A stretch of DNA of 64,000 bases from Dasyornis broadbenti (lineage: Eukaryota > Chordata > Aves > Passeriformes > Dasyornithidae): positions 353,910 through 417,909 of the forward strand of contig VZRN01000251.1 of NCBI GenBank assembly GCA_013397935.1, in the 5' to 3' direction. Positions 1 through 13,779 of this stretch are shown here, one piece after another (position 1 is the first letter of the stretch; every line of letters starts with the position of its first letter). The notes under the pieces were generated by a model. That model saw nothing but the letters and a program-made list of their open reading frames with translations, was not told the DNA's origin and ran no database searches. The translations under genes were made by a program, and so were the position numbers.

Positions 1-1288
1 CTCTGGCGGCGGCTGTGCCCACCCATCCCACAGGATATAAGGTTGTTGGCCATCTCCAGCAGGAGGGAGATCTTGCTAATGGGACGTGGAATTCCCTGGG
101 AGAGCAGAACACTGCCTTAGACAATCATAAGCAAAAATTAATCTCTTTTAAATTTTTATTTTCCCTTCACTTTTAGGTCTTTTCTAGTCTAACGAGAAGA
201 GCAGCTCTTGGCTTTTATCAGAGCGTTTTTTCCTCCTTCCCAGCTCTCCGGCAGCTGTTATGCTGATGCAGAATTTGGGTACTACAGGTGAAACCTTATC
301 TGCTTGAAACCTCTGTGGCTGCTAACTGTTTCCTCCTAAGTGCCCAGAAATCTTCCTAGAGATTTTTAACTTTGCTGAGGGAGGGAAGAGTTTGAGCTTT
401 TCAAATTGCTTCAGTGTAATCCTCTCCATTTGCCTCCACCAGCAAGCTCCAGCCCCCACTGAGGCTGGTTTGAGAGAATTGAGATTTAATCCAACATCGG
501 TTTACCTGCAGACACAATTCCTGCTTGACTGAGCAATGATGAAACGCTTTGATATTCAATGACCATTTTACAACGACCAGACTTCTCTCGTTTCAAGAGA
601 AATCAGTGACAGTGGAGTGCGCTGCCATCTTTGTTCATTTTAAAATTAACCAAATTTAAGGATTATGATTGAGTTTGGAAACAATAATGCAACAATACCT
701 TTCATTTAGCTTAGAGTTTTTCATCCATTGCAACATAAAATTTTTCTTTTTTTCCTTTTTCTTTTCTATTTTGTCTTTCAGGGTTTTTGGGTTTGTTGCA
801 ACGGGACAAGCACTACAACACTAAACACAACAAAGCACTGAAACATTTGGGAAGTAGACACAAGAAAAATGGAACATGATTTCAAACCAACACCTTTTCT
901 TCCCAGTTTTCCCTCCAGTTCAGAGAAGTAATTATATACACAGCAGTGACTGGAATTTGTGATTGTTTCACCTAAATATTGCAGCTGGCTTTAAGCATAA
1001 TCACTCCCAGAAAGACTTTCCTTTTCTCGGCATAAAGTTTAAGAAATAACAAAGGCACCAAATCACTTTGAGCTGCAGTTTTACCAAGTGTAAAAAGGTA
1101 TTGCATCTTTTTAAGTGAGGAAATATATGAACTACTTAGGAGAAACAGAATCCAGACCTAGTGTTCTCATTCCTTACTTTCCATCCCTCCTGTTACCATT
1201 ATAATAATGAAATATTTTAATCTTGAGGTTTTTCACTTAATAGGTTCCAATTAAGGACTTTATAAATTACGTAGATGTTAAAGACTTC
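1..1288. other. Non-coding DNA with one strong splice-acceptor-like tract
   Basis: AT-rich DNA without a recognisable gene. The notable item is a pyrimidine tract at about 741-779, nearly unbroken T/C, ending in CAG at 779-781. This is the form of a vertebrate 3' splice site. The frame that follows stays open from 784 to a TGA at 877-879, encoding about 31 lysine- and histidine-rich residues I cannot assign to any family. Such a short open frame is common by chance. A second, weaker T/C-rich stretch ending in TAG lies near 150-176. I see no repeat family in this stretch. Confidence 0.5.
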
Positions 1289-1398
1289 TTTTTTTTTTTT
1301 NNNNNNNNNNNNNNNNNNNNNNNNNNNNNNNNNNNNNNNNNNNNNNNNNNNNNNNNNNNNNNNNNNNNNNNNNNNNNNNNNNNNNNNTTTTTTTTTTT
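1289..1398. repeat. Poly-T tract interrupted by an 87-base assembly gap
   Basis: Twelve T (1289-1300), then 87 N (1301-1387), then eleven T (1388-1398). The unknown bases are bounded on both sides by the same homopolymer, so the gap most likely marks a long T run or a T-rich insertion that the sequencing or assembly could not cross. The true length and content are unknown. Any translation across it is meaningless. Confidence 0.85.
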
Positions 1399-4300
1399 CA
1401 GCTGCTTTCACACACTCCCTCCCTCTTCCCTGGACCCTTTCACAACTGCTTTGCAGATTTTATTAAAAAAGGGAAATTGCACAGCCCACCTACCAGTAAA
1501 ATCACAGCTGCATGCAACTTGCATGGACCAGTGGTTGATATCAGAATATTCCTTGTCAAAGACATTTCTCTCCTCGTGTCTTGTTCCGGCCCTAGAACAG
1601 CTGCCCAGGAAAGGTCCTTGGGCAGGGCAGGCACACAGTGATAATTCCGCCAGCATCTGCTCTCTATCCAAACAAAGTGTTGTAATTGACAGGGAAAAGC
1701 AGAATAAAATACCAGAAAACTTTACAAATCCTCCATTTCACCAGTTTTACTGGTGCTTAGACCTCACAGAGCCTGGGCACACGCGACACAAATGATTTTG
1801 GATATTCACCGAAACGCAAGGGCGGCTTTAGGGTCCAAAACTACGGCATCCCATAGAGGATATTCCTTGCCTTTCGTCCAAACATTGTGATTCTGTGGTA
1901 ATTCCCTGTGGACTTCTGCAGCTTTTCCCCTTTGAATTTTTGGAAGTGAAGGAATGAGGTCTGCTAGATGTCAGCACGCATCAGGCTTGTTAGCGTAGAT
2001 CCCTCAGTGCCGAGAGAGCACAGTCTGAACGTCTGACTCTAAACGGAGGAGAGCGACAGTTAATTTTTCTAATGATACACAAAAGTATCAGGAACATTTC
2101 TGTCATTTTCCTTTTAATTCTCTTCCCCTATAACCTTCCCCAAAAACCTACAAATCAAAACGACAAGGGGCTGAAGCACTGACAAGCACGTGGTTCTCTC
2201 TTCTTTAGAAATGTTTTAAATTTGCTAGGAAGAAGTTCCTTATTGCAACTATTGCTAAATTAGATTCTTTGTCTATCAAACCTAACAACCAAGTCTCTTG
2301 AAAGAAAGACTATTGTGTGCTATTCAAAATAAATATCACACGTTTTTTCCCAGAAAATCTTATACAGCTAGCTGAAAACACAAATAGTTTTCTAATGGAT
2401 GGTTGATTGAAATAAGCCTAGTTCAAAATAATTTTTCATTTACATTTTAATTGAATTTTTAATGACCATCCATTTACGATTGGTGCTGTTAAAATTAATC
2501 ACTCATCTTTTGCACAAACCAGGACAAACTTTATCCACAAACTTGGCAGCACTTGTTACGAATGAAACACCCACAGATTGCACAGTTCTTGAAAGATCGA
2601 GTCGAGATCTACAAATTGACAACCTCAAAACCAATTTAAACAAATGGAAACCTTTCCGTGACGGAGGATCAGATCCCATTGGAGTTTTTTCTACACCCTT
2701 GCTCGTTGCTTTTCTACTTTGAACAAATTACCTGAAGACTTGGCCACCTTGCAATGTTGTTGGTAGGCACAAGTTTCTCCTACTAAAGCTAAACAGGAAA
2801 AAAAAAAAAAAAAGATCAAAGAAACTTTCAACAGTGAAATCAGGGCACGTAAAATTGAAATAGGCGTTTCTCGCAACATTTAACTCTTTTGATTGCAAGC
2901 TTTCTCTCTCTAAAAGGAAGCGCCAGAGGAGACAGAAACACGGTCAAAAAACGCGTGCCAATTTTTTTTTTACTTATTCAGCACCCCTAAAGCACAACCT
3001 CTCACAATTCCCAAGGTCTGTTTTGCAGCATCTTTCTGAGGCAGGTAAGCTGCTACTTTTGTTTAAACCACGGGAAGAGAAGTCAGGACACAAACCCTGC
3101 ACCTAAACAGCGACTGGATGAGCAAACCTGGCTGAACGGGAGTATAACCGCTGGTGCAGAACGAATGGGCAGAAAACATTTTGTTTGGAACAAGTCTAAT
3201 TTCAGTCCCATCTCTACAGAGGTACAAGCTTAAGGGTTTTATTTTCTAAAGCCCTGGACATGCTACTTTCTTTTCCTAGAAAAGCCTGGTCTCGTCTCTG
3301 GACTATCGAGAGCCCTGAACCATCTCCTGGGCTCTCTGCACAACTAAAGCTCGCCTGAGCAATCCCCAGCTGCCTCACACAGCAAGGCCGAGCTGCACAA
3401 AAGTTGTGTTTTCCTTCCAGCTGCCCAGAGCAAAAGAACTTTCCCCTCTCTCCATCCTTGTCTGGCATCATCAGAGCACTGCGCTGAATCCAACAGTCTG
3501 GCCCTCTCTGTGCCTAAAAGGCATGAAGGACATGGAGGAACCGTGGGCTCTATCACATGCAAAATTTCTTCTGCAGCACATCAGGATCAGACATGATCTC
3601 TTCTGACACGACATCAAGAAACGGTTTTGTTTCTTTCTTTACCCCAAGCTAAATGAAGGGTTTATATCCCGCTTGTGGTTAATGCCCGTGTTCAGAGCCG
3701 TGTATCCTTCGGAGCGTCTCTGCTGGATCATGCACCGCCGCCTCTGCAGCAGGCAGCCCATAACCCACCGAGAACCGGCTCCTCAGAGGTGCTTGCTCCG
3801 TACCTGGCAGGGTTCTTTTCCTTTCCATTCATTCCATTATTATTCCCTTTGCCTGCTGCTTGGTTTTGGTGCCTCTCCTGGGCTGGGGGAGCAGAGCAGC
3901 AGCCTCAGCAGAGAGGGAGCCCGGGCCAGGAGCACGGTTTTGACTTTTGGGGATTGCAGGGGTGGCAGGTGGGCACTTCCTGCCCAAACACGGCTCACCT
4001 CAGCAACACTTGTCATTCAGGCAGCCCTGAACTCTCCCAACAAAACTGCTCTTTCCTTCTCTCCCTCTTCCATCAAAGCCTCCTCGTTGGAGGAGCAGCT
4101 TTGGAAAAGATGAAAAAACAAAGGGGAGTGGCGGGAAAAAAAAAATGTAGTGGCTTCAGTTATTTTACCATTCCAGTGTGGTCTTCTCCTTGCCAGACTT
4201 GGATTTTTCACACCTTGGTGGGCATTTGTGTAACGGTGGGAAAGACTGTGCCATTCCCATCGCAGCAGGAAATGTCCACCACAAATTCCCCACCACAGAT

Positions 4301-6494
4301 GCAAAGCACCCGAATCTTAATTCTTTAGCAAAGATAAACCTGCAGGTAGCTGTTTATCAAATATTTTTTCTTTAAAATAATTACTTCATTTGTCAGCAGA
4401 TGACTATGATCAGCATAACTGAAACGAAAACTGGTAGAACTCTTTTTAAAAAATATTTTCCTGCATAAATTAATTAATCAACACTCAAAAACCTCTTTCA
4501 GAAAAGAGAAAACTTTACAGACAAAGGGAGCTTTTCAGTCAAAAGTTCCACCTTTGTGAATAAACACAGTCCCAGATATGAGTAAAACCCGAAGCGCCAT
4601 CAGGACAGGGAGCAACCAGAGGAGCCAACTGGAAGTTGTGCCATTTTTCTCTCTTCTTAATATTGAAACCCCTCTTTTTTTCCTCATGAGCTGAGTGGAT
4701 TTCTGTAGCACTTTCATGTGCACAGAAATTCAGACCAGGAGCTGTGTGTTTGTATTAACCAAAAACATGTGGCAACACGCTACACGTGTAGATAAACAGC
4801 ACGGTTAATTGAGAGAAACGTTCTGCTCAGCGTTTTGCTTATTCTGCTGCGCCTGTTGAGTTGGTTCGCATTTATTAAATAAAAATTAAACTGAAAAAAC
4901 CCCGATGTTCCTTAAAACTCCCCATTGAAAAGCTGCAGTTTTTAAAAAAATGAATTTCCTGATCTCTACACGGAGCTTAACTATAATACATGAAGTTTTT
5001 TACTCTAGACAGACACCAGCGTTTCTTTCATATGCCAAATTCTTTAAGCCGTATTACTTGGAAATCGAAATTGATGGAGGACATCTGATCTAAAAGATTC
5101 TTTTCTTTAAGTTTAATATGCCACATCACATGATCTTGTCAGGTGGGATCATGTCACTGATATTCCTGCCATAATGTGAATCGGCCATGTATAAGTTGAC
5201 TGTACCAATACAGCAAAAGGACACAGATTTTTTTTGGCAGTGTCTTTGCTGACTTTCCCCCTTTTCTTCTCTTCTTTTTCAAGCGGAAAAAAAATCTGAG
5301 TTACTCGCAGGGGCTAAATCACCAAGAACCTTCTACCAAGGCCAAATTCCCAATCTGTGTTTTGTGTGGGTGGATCAGAGCACCAGTAATAGGAAAGCCA
5401 TTAGATGAAAATAAAAGACAGCTTTCCTACCATTTTCTTTTGGTTGCTATGGCATTTTACTTCCCCAAAATTCAGAAAATTCAAAATCCTGTTTGTGGAA
5501 TCTCCTTTCTCTGGCTGATTTTCCCTCTCATTCTATCATTAAAACACAACAAGAGGAGCAGTATCTGAGGTCATCTTTCACCTGAAGACCAGGACCAATA
5601 AATGAATAAATTTACAGGGCCCCTGACCTGTTACAGAACTCCTGGCAGCCCAAACCATGACGGGTGGCAGAGAAAACCTGTCTGAAATCCTCGCTGTGCC
5701 CTGAGAAGGGACGGGGGCCAGATTCCGCTTCCACTGGCACCCTTCTCCCTCTGCTGAAGGATTTGATGGTGGAATTTGGCCACGTGCAGCCAATTCCATA
5801 CCTGGGCTGTTGGGTGCTTATCTCTCAATGCAGAGACACAAGTTCATGGCACCGTGGCACTCAAACTGTAATCCATGTGGATTTCTTTTGTTCTGGAGGG
5901 AAGAAACTGATCCCTTCTGCTGGTAACCAGGAAATACAACTGGGCACAGCTTTCTGCCAAGAACGTGTTCTAGCAGAGTTTCAAACAATCTTTTTGAGGT
6001 CTCTTTCCCGTGCCCTTTCCAACACACAGTGGTTTTCCCTTGTTCTGGTGAGTCTGGTCCCGGCTCTCCCTTTGGTCCGTGATGCTTTTCACGGGGCTCA
6101 CGTTTTCACAATGAACTCAAACAGCAAATAATTCACTAAGAAAACCCAAATACCTACACAAGGCTCCAAAATTCGTCTTGCTCATCTAAGCCACAACTCC
6201 AAGCTCGCTCACCAGGCACAAGGTGTGCAAAAGCCAGCTGCCTGCACTGCTTGTGGTTCCAGATTAGCATAATTTATCCTCAACTGTGAAGGTTATTTAA
6301 AACACAGAAAAGCAGCTTTGCCAGTTCTCATTTTATCCCACACAGAAAGCTGCCTTAATTTGCAGTCGGTGGGGAAGTCAGCTGTTCCACCTGGGCCACG
6401 ACAGGCTGCCCATTCCTGCTCCTGCTGCTATCCTGGTGTGGCTGCGGGAACGTTTCTGTGGGAATAAAGCTGCTTGCTAAAAATAGAACAGGGG
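1399..6494. other. Non-coding DNA, no gene recognised
   Basis: AT-rich sequence with an A16 run at 2798-2813 and a T10 run at 2962-2971. A slightly GC-richer patch covers about 3.67-4.1 kb. The longest open frame in that patch (3675-4328, + strand, 217 codons) has proline/tryptophan-rich, low-information composition and overlaps other open frames on both strands. I see no start context, splice structure or family motif to support it as a gene. A stretch at about 1884-1898 resembles a CR1 terminal octamer, but the sequence before it does not match CR1. Confidence 0.55.
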
Positions 6495-6516
6495 AAAAAA
6501 AAAAAGAAAAAAAAAA
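6495..6516 (+). repeat. Interrupted poly-A run
   Basis: Eleven A, one G, then ten A. This is a plain homopolymer. No element body ending in this A-run could be recognised upstream, so I do not call it a retroposon tail. Confidence 0.85.
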
Positions 6517-9500
6517 TCAAGCTGCTTCTAAATTTTACATGTAGTTCTCCTGCATGCAAACTGAGAGCAGCTCAGAAATGTCACTTCACCAGGCTACGCA
6601 GCTCTAAGAGCGCCTTGCAAAGCAGTGAGGGTTCTCCAAATCCAGCCCAAACCCAGGAGGAATTTTAAGAGCCAAGTCTGATTTGGACATGTTTAGACTG
6701 CCCATTATCAGCACAAGAATGGTTAAATTAATAACACCAGAAGTTATTAGTAAAGTTTAAAAAAGTCTTAAGTCTTCGTTAGTAACAATCAATGTGCTGT
6801 CTCGTTCTGGTTTGCAGCAGATACAGGAGAACGGCGATGTTCTTCAGAAGCTTGGAAGCATCTCGGTCTGGGCAAGGAGCTGCCTGCAGGTACCGAGCAC
6901 TGCCCAGAGAGGAGATTAAAGCAGAAACAGATGATGTTGCAGCAGACGTGCTGCAATAAATAGAAATCTGCTGTTTTCTATTAGTTTGTGCCTTTATGGA
7001 ACTGTCTAATAAAACCTGCTTTTCAGAACCTTAACGGTGCTACATGGAAAAAGATTAAATCTGTTTCATTCCACGGTAAGTAACAGGTATTACAGAGAAG
7101 ACATGCCACGTTCTTTCTTATTCTAATTATTTCAGGAAGATGAGTTCTGCACGAGTGGGCAAAATCTGCAACAAACTTCTCCACAGATTCATGAAAACGA
7201 GGTGCCGCTGATCACAAATAACGCATTCCAACTGACAGGGAAAGATAAGTTACATTAGTTTGTATTTCTGGAGATGATCTAAGCCCTTAGTTATCTGTTA
7301 CATCAAATGTCTCAGTTTTCCTGCTGTAATCTAATAGCCACCTTCAAGCTTGCCCTACATTTAAAATTTATACAAGTTTTTTCAGATGCTGCCATTTTGC
7401 CTCAGGCTTTGTAGGTGTTAAGCTCCAGTAATAATCTACACTGTTTCTTTAAGAAAGTTCATCCATTCACTTTAATTACATTTTCAGCCCTGGTTATTGT
7501 CCCTGTGCCTGCAAAGAATGTTTCCAGCCATAAAAAACCATTATCTGCCACAATTATGGATAACCAGAGCGTGGCCAGAGGGCAGAAATGCCACGGTGAA
7601 AGATTGTACCGCAATTCAGTGCAGAATTTATAACTTTCCTCAGGGCTAACTGTCAGCCTGATCACAATGCCTGACAAAAAGATCCAGTAAAGCAAATGCA
7701 GATGCTTCTTCTTGCCTGCACGGTTGCTCTTTTTAATCTTTTTTTTCGTTAAGGTGCAGTTTGTTGTGATGCATTAAGTTGCAGCCACTGTGGATGCAGC
7801 ACCACAGAAAGGATGCCCTGCCTGATTCGCTTTGCTGGGACACAGATTTAGACCATGCAAGTCCAGCACCACGGTTTGGAACACGCATTGTTCCTGTGCA
7901 GCCAGGACACCTCTGAGGAGCACAGAAAACACCGCTGTGCATTTGCCCTGATGGCCCTGATGCAGCTCAGCTTCGGTTGCATCTTGTCCTCTCTGCTCCT
8001 GGGTACAGATGGAGACAGAGATAATTTCCCACAGCTTCCCATGTTACTGCTCTTGCAACATTAGATCTTCCCATCACTAATTCTTGTGGTTATTAACATC
8101 CAGAGGAATGCCAGGCTGGAAGAAAGATTAACTTTTTGACACAGCATTTGAGTATATTCAATTATTTCTCACATCCCATCAGGACAGAGGTTTGTATTGC
8201 ACCTCCCGAAGTGGGATTTCAACAGAAGAGGGCAAGAAGATCGTGAGTCCCATCACAATATTTCTTCATGAGAAGAATAATATAAATCTTTCTATTTCTT
8301 TTTTTTCCAGCCAGAAATCTCAAAGCACAATACAAACACAACTCAGAATTATCCTTCTTGATTTTGTGGTGAAAGAAAACTGAGCAGCTGAGAGGGGCTG
8401 GGGTGGCATTCTTGGTGCCTATGCAGCGTCCAGCACAGCAGCAGGAGCTGCCATCCCACCCCTGCACATGGGAGCCACATTTTTGGATCCTTGTGAAGGA
8501 ATAAAGAAGGTTCAAGCCTTTGGTGTGCTCCAGACTCACTTTGCCTGTGCTCAGGTGCTGGTCCACATTCCCACAGAGCAGATGAGCCCCGAGGTTGGAT
8601 TTTGCCTGATCTCAGACTTTCAGACAGAAACAACAGGGGCAAAGCCAGGATCTGTTGTTCTTGGTTTTTAACAGAGGATGCTGCCTTTCTCAGCAAGAGC
8701 GCAGCTGCTCGAAGGCGAGTGCAGGATAAAGACCTTGAAAACAAATTTGATTTCTACACCAATCTCTCCCCGGTGTATCCAAAAACGCTGTGCTTCTAAT
8801 GCGACAATAATGCCTTTGGACATCAGGAAGCCAGGGGCCTTTAAAGGTGTGGCCCTGGGTGTCCACAGATCAGACTGAGAGAATTCTCTGTAGATCAGCT
8901 CAATTTTCCTCACTTTTGTTTTAATCAAAGGAATTCGAAACACAGAAAAGATAGAGGTTACAAATTTCAGCCAAGATGGCAGCTGTGTTTTGTGCGGTTC
9001 TAGGTAGTGCTGTGGGATAGCTTAGTGGGAAGGTTCTGCTCAGCAAAACCCCTCTGAATTCTGCTCAAAACTTTCTGGGTTTCCTTCTCTGAGCACAAAC
9101 AGTTCCAACCCAGATGCAGCAGAACTCTCTGCAGAAGAAGCATTTCTCCCAGTCTTTGAGAAAGCAAATCTTCCCCAGTTCCTACCACCCTAACCCCACT
9201 CTGGCATGAACAGGTCACAAGATTTGGCACCTCTGATCCCACTTCAAACTCAGCTTCTATCCAAAACATAATCCGAGGTAAAACTCCACCCCTTGGCGTA
9301 TCTTCAATAAAACATCATTCTACCTGAACCTCAGAAAAGATAAACTATTAAAGTAATAAGAGGATAATTTAACCTCTTTAATCAGATAATCCTCCAGCAC
9401 ATTGGACATTTATTTGCACGGTATATTCTACCGTAATGAGTTTGCAGCTCAGATTTAAACAATTCCCCACCCTCAGAAAAAAAGCTGAAGGAAGTGGTTG

Positions 9501-12500
9501 AGACATTCCATATCTCAGGTGCCATTATGTGAATGTGAAAACAAATGAGTTTAATTGGGGAGAAATTCATCCCAGACACAGGGCTCGCCCAAGGCCCTTG
9601 TCTGAGAAACCCCACTTAACTGCGCCCTAGCACAGAGCAGCTACACAGGCACTGGATGCCAATTAAGCCCTACTTATCTTTTTAATGAAGGGCTGAATCT
9701 GAAAATGAATTATTGTTTTGATGTGTAAATGCTGTTGGTTTGGTAAGGCAGTGAAAGGATTCTATCTGGGGGGACAGGCAAAAAGGAAGCGATGAAGGGT
9801 TTGCATGATCATACACGAAAACGTTACGGGCCTCCCCATGGCTCTCCAGGAGCGTGGAGAGCAGGGCCCGGCCCTCAGACTAAAACTGCAAATTCAGCAG
9901 CCCTGGATCCATCTGTGCCTTTGTGCCAGTTTCAGCCAAGCGTTCCTTTCAGAGACCAAAACAAACAGAACCGCGTCCCTGAAAACCAGAATGTCTCATT
10001 TCAGTGTTTGCTAAAATAATTGGTTCATTTTCTAAGCAGTCATTCATTTTCATATTTCCCTCAATGTCATAGAAATAAGTGTTAAGTGTTCAAAAATAAA
10101 GAAACTGTTTTACTTTGGGCCAAGCCAAACATTTCTTTCCGCTTTTCCGTAACTTTTCAATTGTTGAAACTATTTTAGATCTTTTTTTTTTTTTTATTAC
10201 TTTTTACCAGGATTAGTTAATTGTTTTCCCAAATTTAGAATTGTCCAGGAGAAGCAAACCTGCCAATTAATACAAGTCAATATATGCAATTAATTAGAAA
10301 AAAAGACTAAATTACTAAAAGTAATTTTAGTCTCATTTAAAATTCAGGTTAGGGAAAAGTTGTCCTGATTTCTTTAGGTGTTGCTGGGCTGTGGCATTAC
10401 CTTAAGCAGTGCACGTCTTTCAGGTGGCTGGAGTCCTGAACAGGGATTTTTGGAAGACATGTTCCCTGATACTGATCTTTGGAAAGGAAAACATTTCCCT
10501 TACTACGAAACAAAAATGAAATACGGTGCTTGCTCCCACCTCAAGTGCCAAAGACCCGTGAGCTGGTTTGGATCTCCCCAATAAAGGCACTGAAGTTCAT
10601 TGGGTTTTCAAACCCCTGGGATCCACCACTGGTGAAAATACAGCGTGCAAAAATTAGGGTTGTGCTGTCCCAAGCAATCACCTTCAGCTTGTGGTCTCCA
10701 GACCTGAAGCAGTGCAGGGACCTGGATCAAACTTTCAAAAAGGACGCCCATAACATGAAAGTTTAAATATTTTATAAAGAAGTGCGCTCAGCCCATGGTA
10801 AGAAGATGAAAATCACCAACGCAGAGGAGAATCCATCTGAAAGTGTGGGAGATTTTCATGGTTTTCCCAGTGGGGTTTTCACCTCCTCCTTAACAATCAT
10901 AAGTAGTGGGACGTAGCTGTTTGAAGACATCAACACAGAAATTGTTTCACTGTGTTAGCAGTCATAACTCTACTTTAGGAATTGTGATTAATTGATCGTC
11001 AGCTACACGGATATCTCACTTGCAAGAATAAACTGCCTAGGACAGGTTGTGTCACGTGGATTTGAGGAACAGCTAAAACTGTCCAAAGTAACCATTTCTA
11101 AAGGACAGGGGCTGGGGTGGGGTGGAGGGGATCACTGGTCTTTCTCACCTGCGAAATGCACTGACTTTCTGAGATACGAACAAGAACCGTGATTTAGGTG
11201 TGAAGAATGTAAATTAATCTTTATCCATGGGCCTCTGTTATTTAAAGTATCCCTGGAAAATATCATCGGAGACCCACACTCTTGCACTGCCCCCTCATAT
11301 ATCCATGCACAGCTTTGGGGTCTACGATTCGAGATGTTAAATTCCAGTTTACAATTTAAAAAAGACAAAATGCCATCCTACTGCTAACTTAAATCACCCT
11401 TGTTTCTGCCCCACTTCATTACACACACGAAATTCCCTTTGCATGGCTGCAAGATCAAACCCCTCATCCCAGATTGCAATTACAGAGCAGACAGGGAGTA
11501 GGTGCCATCCCCTCTTTGCAGGGTCCTACAGCTCATTAGCCAATCGTATTATTAAGAAATTCTCAGTTTTAATAAATGAAGGTGGTGCTCATCTCAGGGC
11601 TGAGAATGGATGTTTTTATGGAAATAAATACTTGATGCTTATCTTCACAGCATCTCCTTAAGAAAACCATTATCACTTCAAAATAGTTCCTCCGAGCGAA
11701 AAAAGTACAATTACGTAAGTCTTGTGCAAGCCAAGCCAGGAGGAGATGCCAGCTTGTGTTTATGTTTTTGCCGTATTTTAGACCCAAAAAATCAGCCATG
11801 GAATAATCTGGTGAAACTTAATACCATTTCAAACCTATAAAGACCTGGTGTTTCAGCCACCCACAGCAGAGCAAATGCCTCTGACAGGCTCCTTTCCAGC
11901 TGACTCACAAATTAAATCCGGGTTTTGAACCTGCATTTAGTGAGAGCTTGTTTCTCAAGTAGGTCCACGGAACAACGAGGTAGCAGAATCCAGTACTTTG
12001 CTTAAACGTTAAAAATCATCCACTTAAGGGGAGCAATTATCACTGATCCTTCATGCTAGCTGCTTACCATTTAATATCTTACTCCTTAAGATATGAAAAT
12101 AAGTTATTTTAAACCTCCTAAAGTAGATTTGAAGAGTCTCCTAAAATTTCTCAGGACCAGTCTCATTTAGAAGTAAGTGGAATTATGTTCAGAAGCTACT
12201 TAGATGCTTTAAAAAAATCCTACTTGATATTTAAAATACATAGCCCTGAAGTAATCTTCCCTTCAGTACTTCTTGAAATCAAGCTTAAAAAGATGGACTT
12301 CGGAGCCAAGACGCATCTTTGCATCTGCATTTTCTGCTGGCTGGTTTTCCTGCTGCAGCACTGCACTGCACTGCTGTGTCCGCAGCCACATCCCAAATAC
12401 CACCACGAGACCCAAACTGCTGTTCTGGGACTGCTGGGTGACTGGGGAAGGGCCTGCGCTGTGATGGGCACACATCAATCACAGCAAGAACAACACGAAA

Positions 12501-12816
12501 ATATCGTCTCTGGTAAATAAAAGGGCTTCAAAACGTGTCTTTTTTGCAAAGTGCTTTTCTCTGGAAGCGTTAAACGGCCAAAATCGACCTTCTTCACCAC
12601 ATTCTGCAGAGATTAAGACTGCTGGCAAAACGAACTCTTTAAATGGCTTGGGAAATAATGTCTCCCAATACTCAAGCTTGTTACTCTGAGTACTCTGTAC
12701 TTGCTAACTTAGAAGTATAAAGTTTGGAATGTGTAGTTCATGTTTAGTCCTTGCAGTATACAGGAATGTGGATTTTACAGTTTTTTATTAGTGCAAACAT
12801 TTAGAAAGCAAAAAAA
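6517..12816. other. Non-coding DNA, no gene recognised
   Basis: Mostly AT-rich, with a T14 run at 10182-10195. Open frames here are short (131 codons or fewer), overlap each other on both strands and lack recognisable domains. Around 7305-7325 a short segment resembles the core of a MIR SINE but is too short to call. Nothing else stands out. Confidence 0.55.
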
Positions 12817-12825
12817 NNNNNNNNN
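12817..12825. other. Assembly gap (9 N)
   Basis: Nine unknown bases between an A-run and an AT-rich stretch. The small size suggests an unresolved homopolymer or AT repeat length. No feature is affected. Confidence 0.95.
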
Positions 12826-13779
12826 ATATATTTTTACTATTATAATAAATATTTATGTTACGGAAGTACACAAAATTTCCAGTCAGGAGAGTGGCCCTTG
12901 ACTTTTAAATAATGCACATGTTGGTAGATTTCTATTTATGGTAACTGCATCTCACAAAATAAAGAAATTTAATTGCATATACAAAATTGTAGGGTGGTCT
13001 TGCCCCTGTGGCATTGCAATCGCAGCCATGCAGCTCCCTGAGAGTTCAAGTGCAAAGATTAAACGATTGTTTAACTGATTGCTGGAGGAGCATCAGTCTC
13101 AAATGCAATTACCAGAGAGGGAATTTTTATATTATTTTAGTATTTTATTACGCAGTAAAAAAGAAATCACAGTGAGCTTTTCTTGTGCCACCTGCACCAC
13201 GGCAATAATCCCAAAGCGTGTCCTTTAGCGCAACTGTTCACGATTTGCACTAGAGGAGGAACGTGAGCCTGCAAGTTTCTGGGCTTACTTGACTCATCAA
13301 TGAACAGGTAATCTCAGGGACACATCCACTGCCCACACCAGCTCTCACCAGCTCAGCACGAGGCTGCCAAACCCCCTGAGGATGACGTTCCCACCTGGTT
13401 TTCTTTCTTGTCAGGCAAATCCCTGCCCAACCAAACAGCGCCGGCACTGCAGCCCTATCATTTCCAGTGAAAATTAAGAGTTAGCACTATGGAAAATACC
13501 CCTAGCAGGCTTTGAAAAAAAAAAATAGAATCTCTAATTACTGAACACATGAGCATTGTAAGAATTTAATTAGGAACCCCCCGACCCCTCCACGCTGGCA
13601 CAGGAGGCTCATCCCGGCACGGCTGGTGGGTGCTGGGGAGGAACACTGGCTTTTGCAGAACCCGTCTGCCAGCAGCAGCTGGAGCTGCTCACACCCTGTT
13701 GCTGCAGACAGCGAGGAAACCATCCAGTGTCCCAAATAAATTAATGAATTGCTCTCCTCCTCCCAACAGACTCGGCGCT
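12826..13779. other. Non-coding DNA preceding the CpG block
   Basis: AT-rich at first, including an A11 run at about 13515-13525, then rising in GC content from about 13.25 kb towards the CpG-dense block. Open frames on both strands in this rise are short and overlapping. No gene is recognised. Confidence 0.5.

Noticed and set aside
1884..1898. CR1-like terminal octamer pair on the + strand
   Set aside because: The sequence immediately upstream does not follow the CR1 3' region, so a 15-base resemblance is not enough.
3675..4328. 217-codon open frame on the + strand, the longest in the window
   Set aside because: Low-information composition, a second open frame covers the same bases on the same strand, and a - strand frame covers part of it. 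No domain, splice sites or start context.
7300..7330. TGTCTCAGTTTTCCTGCTGTAA resembling the MIR core
   Set aside because: Isolated short match with no supporting flanks.
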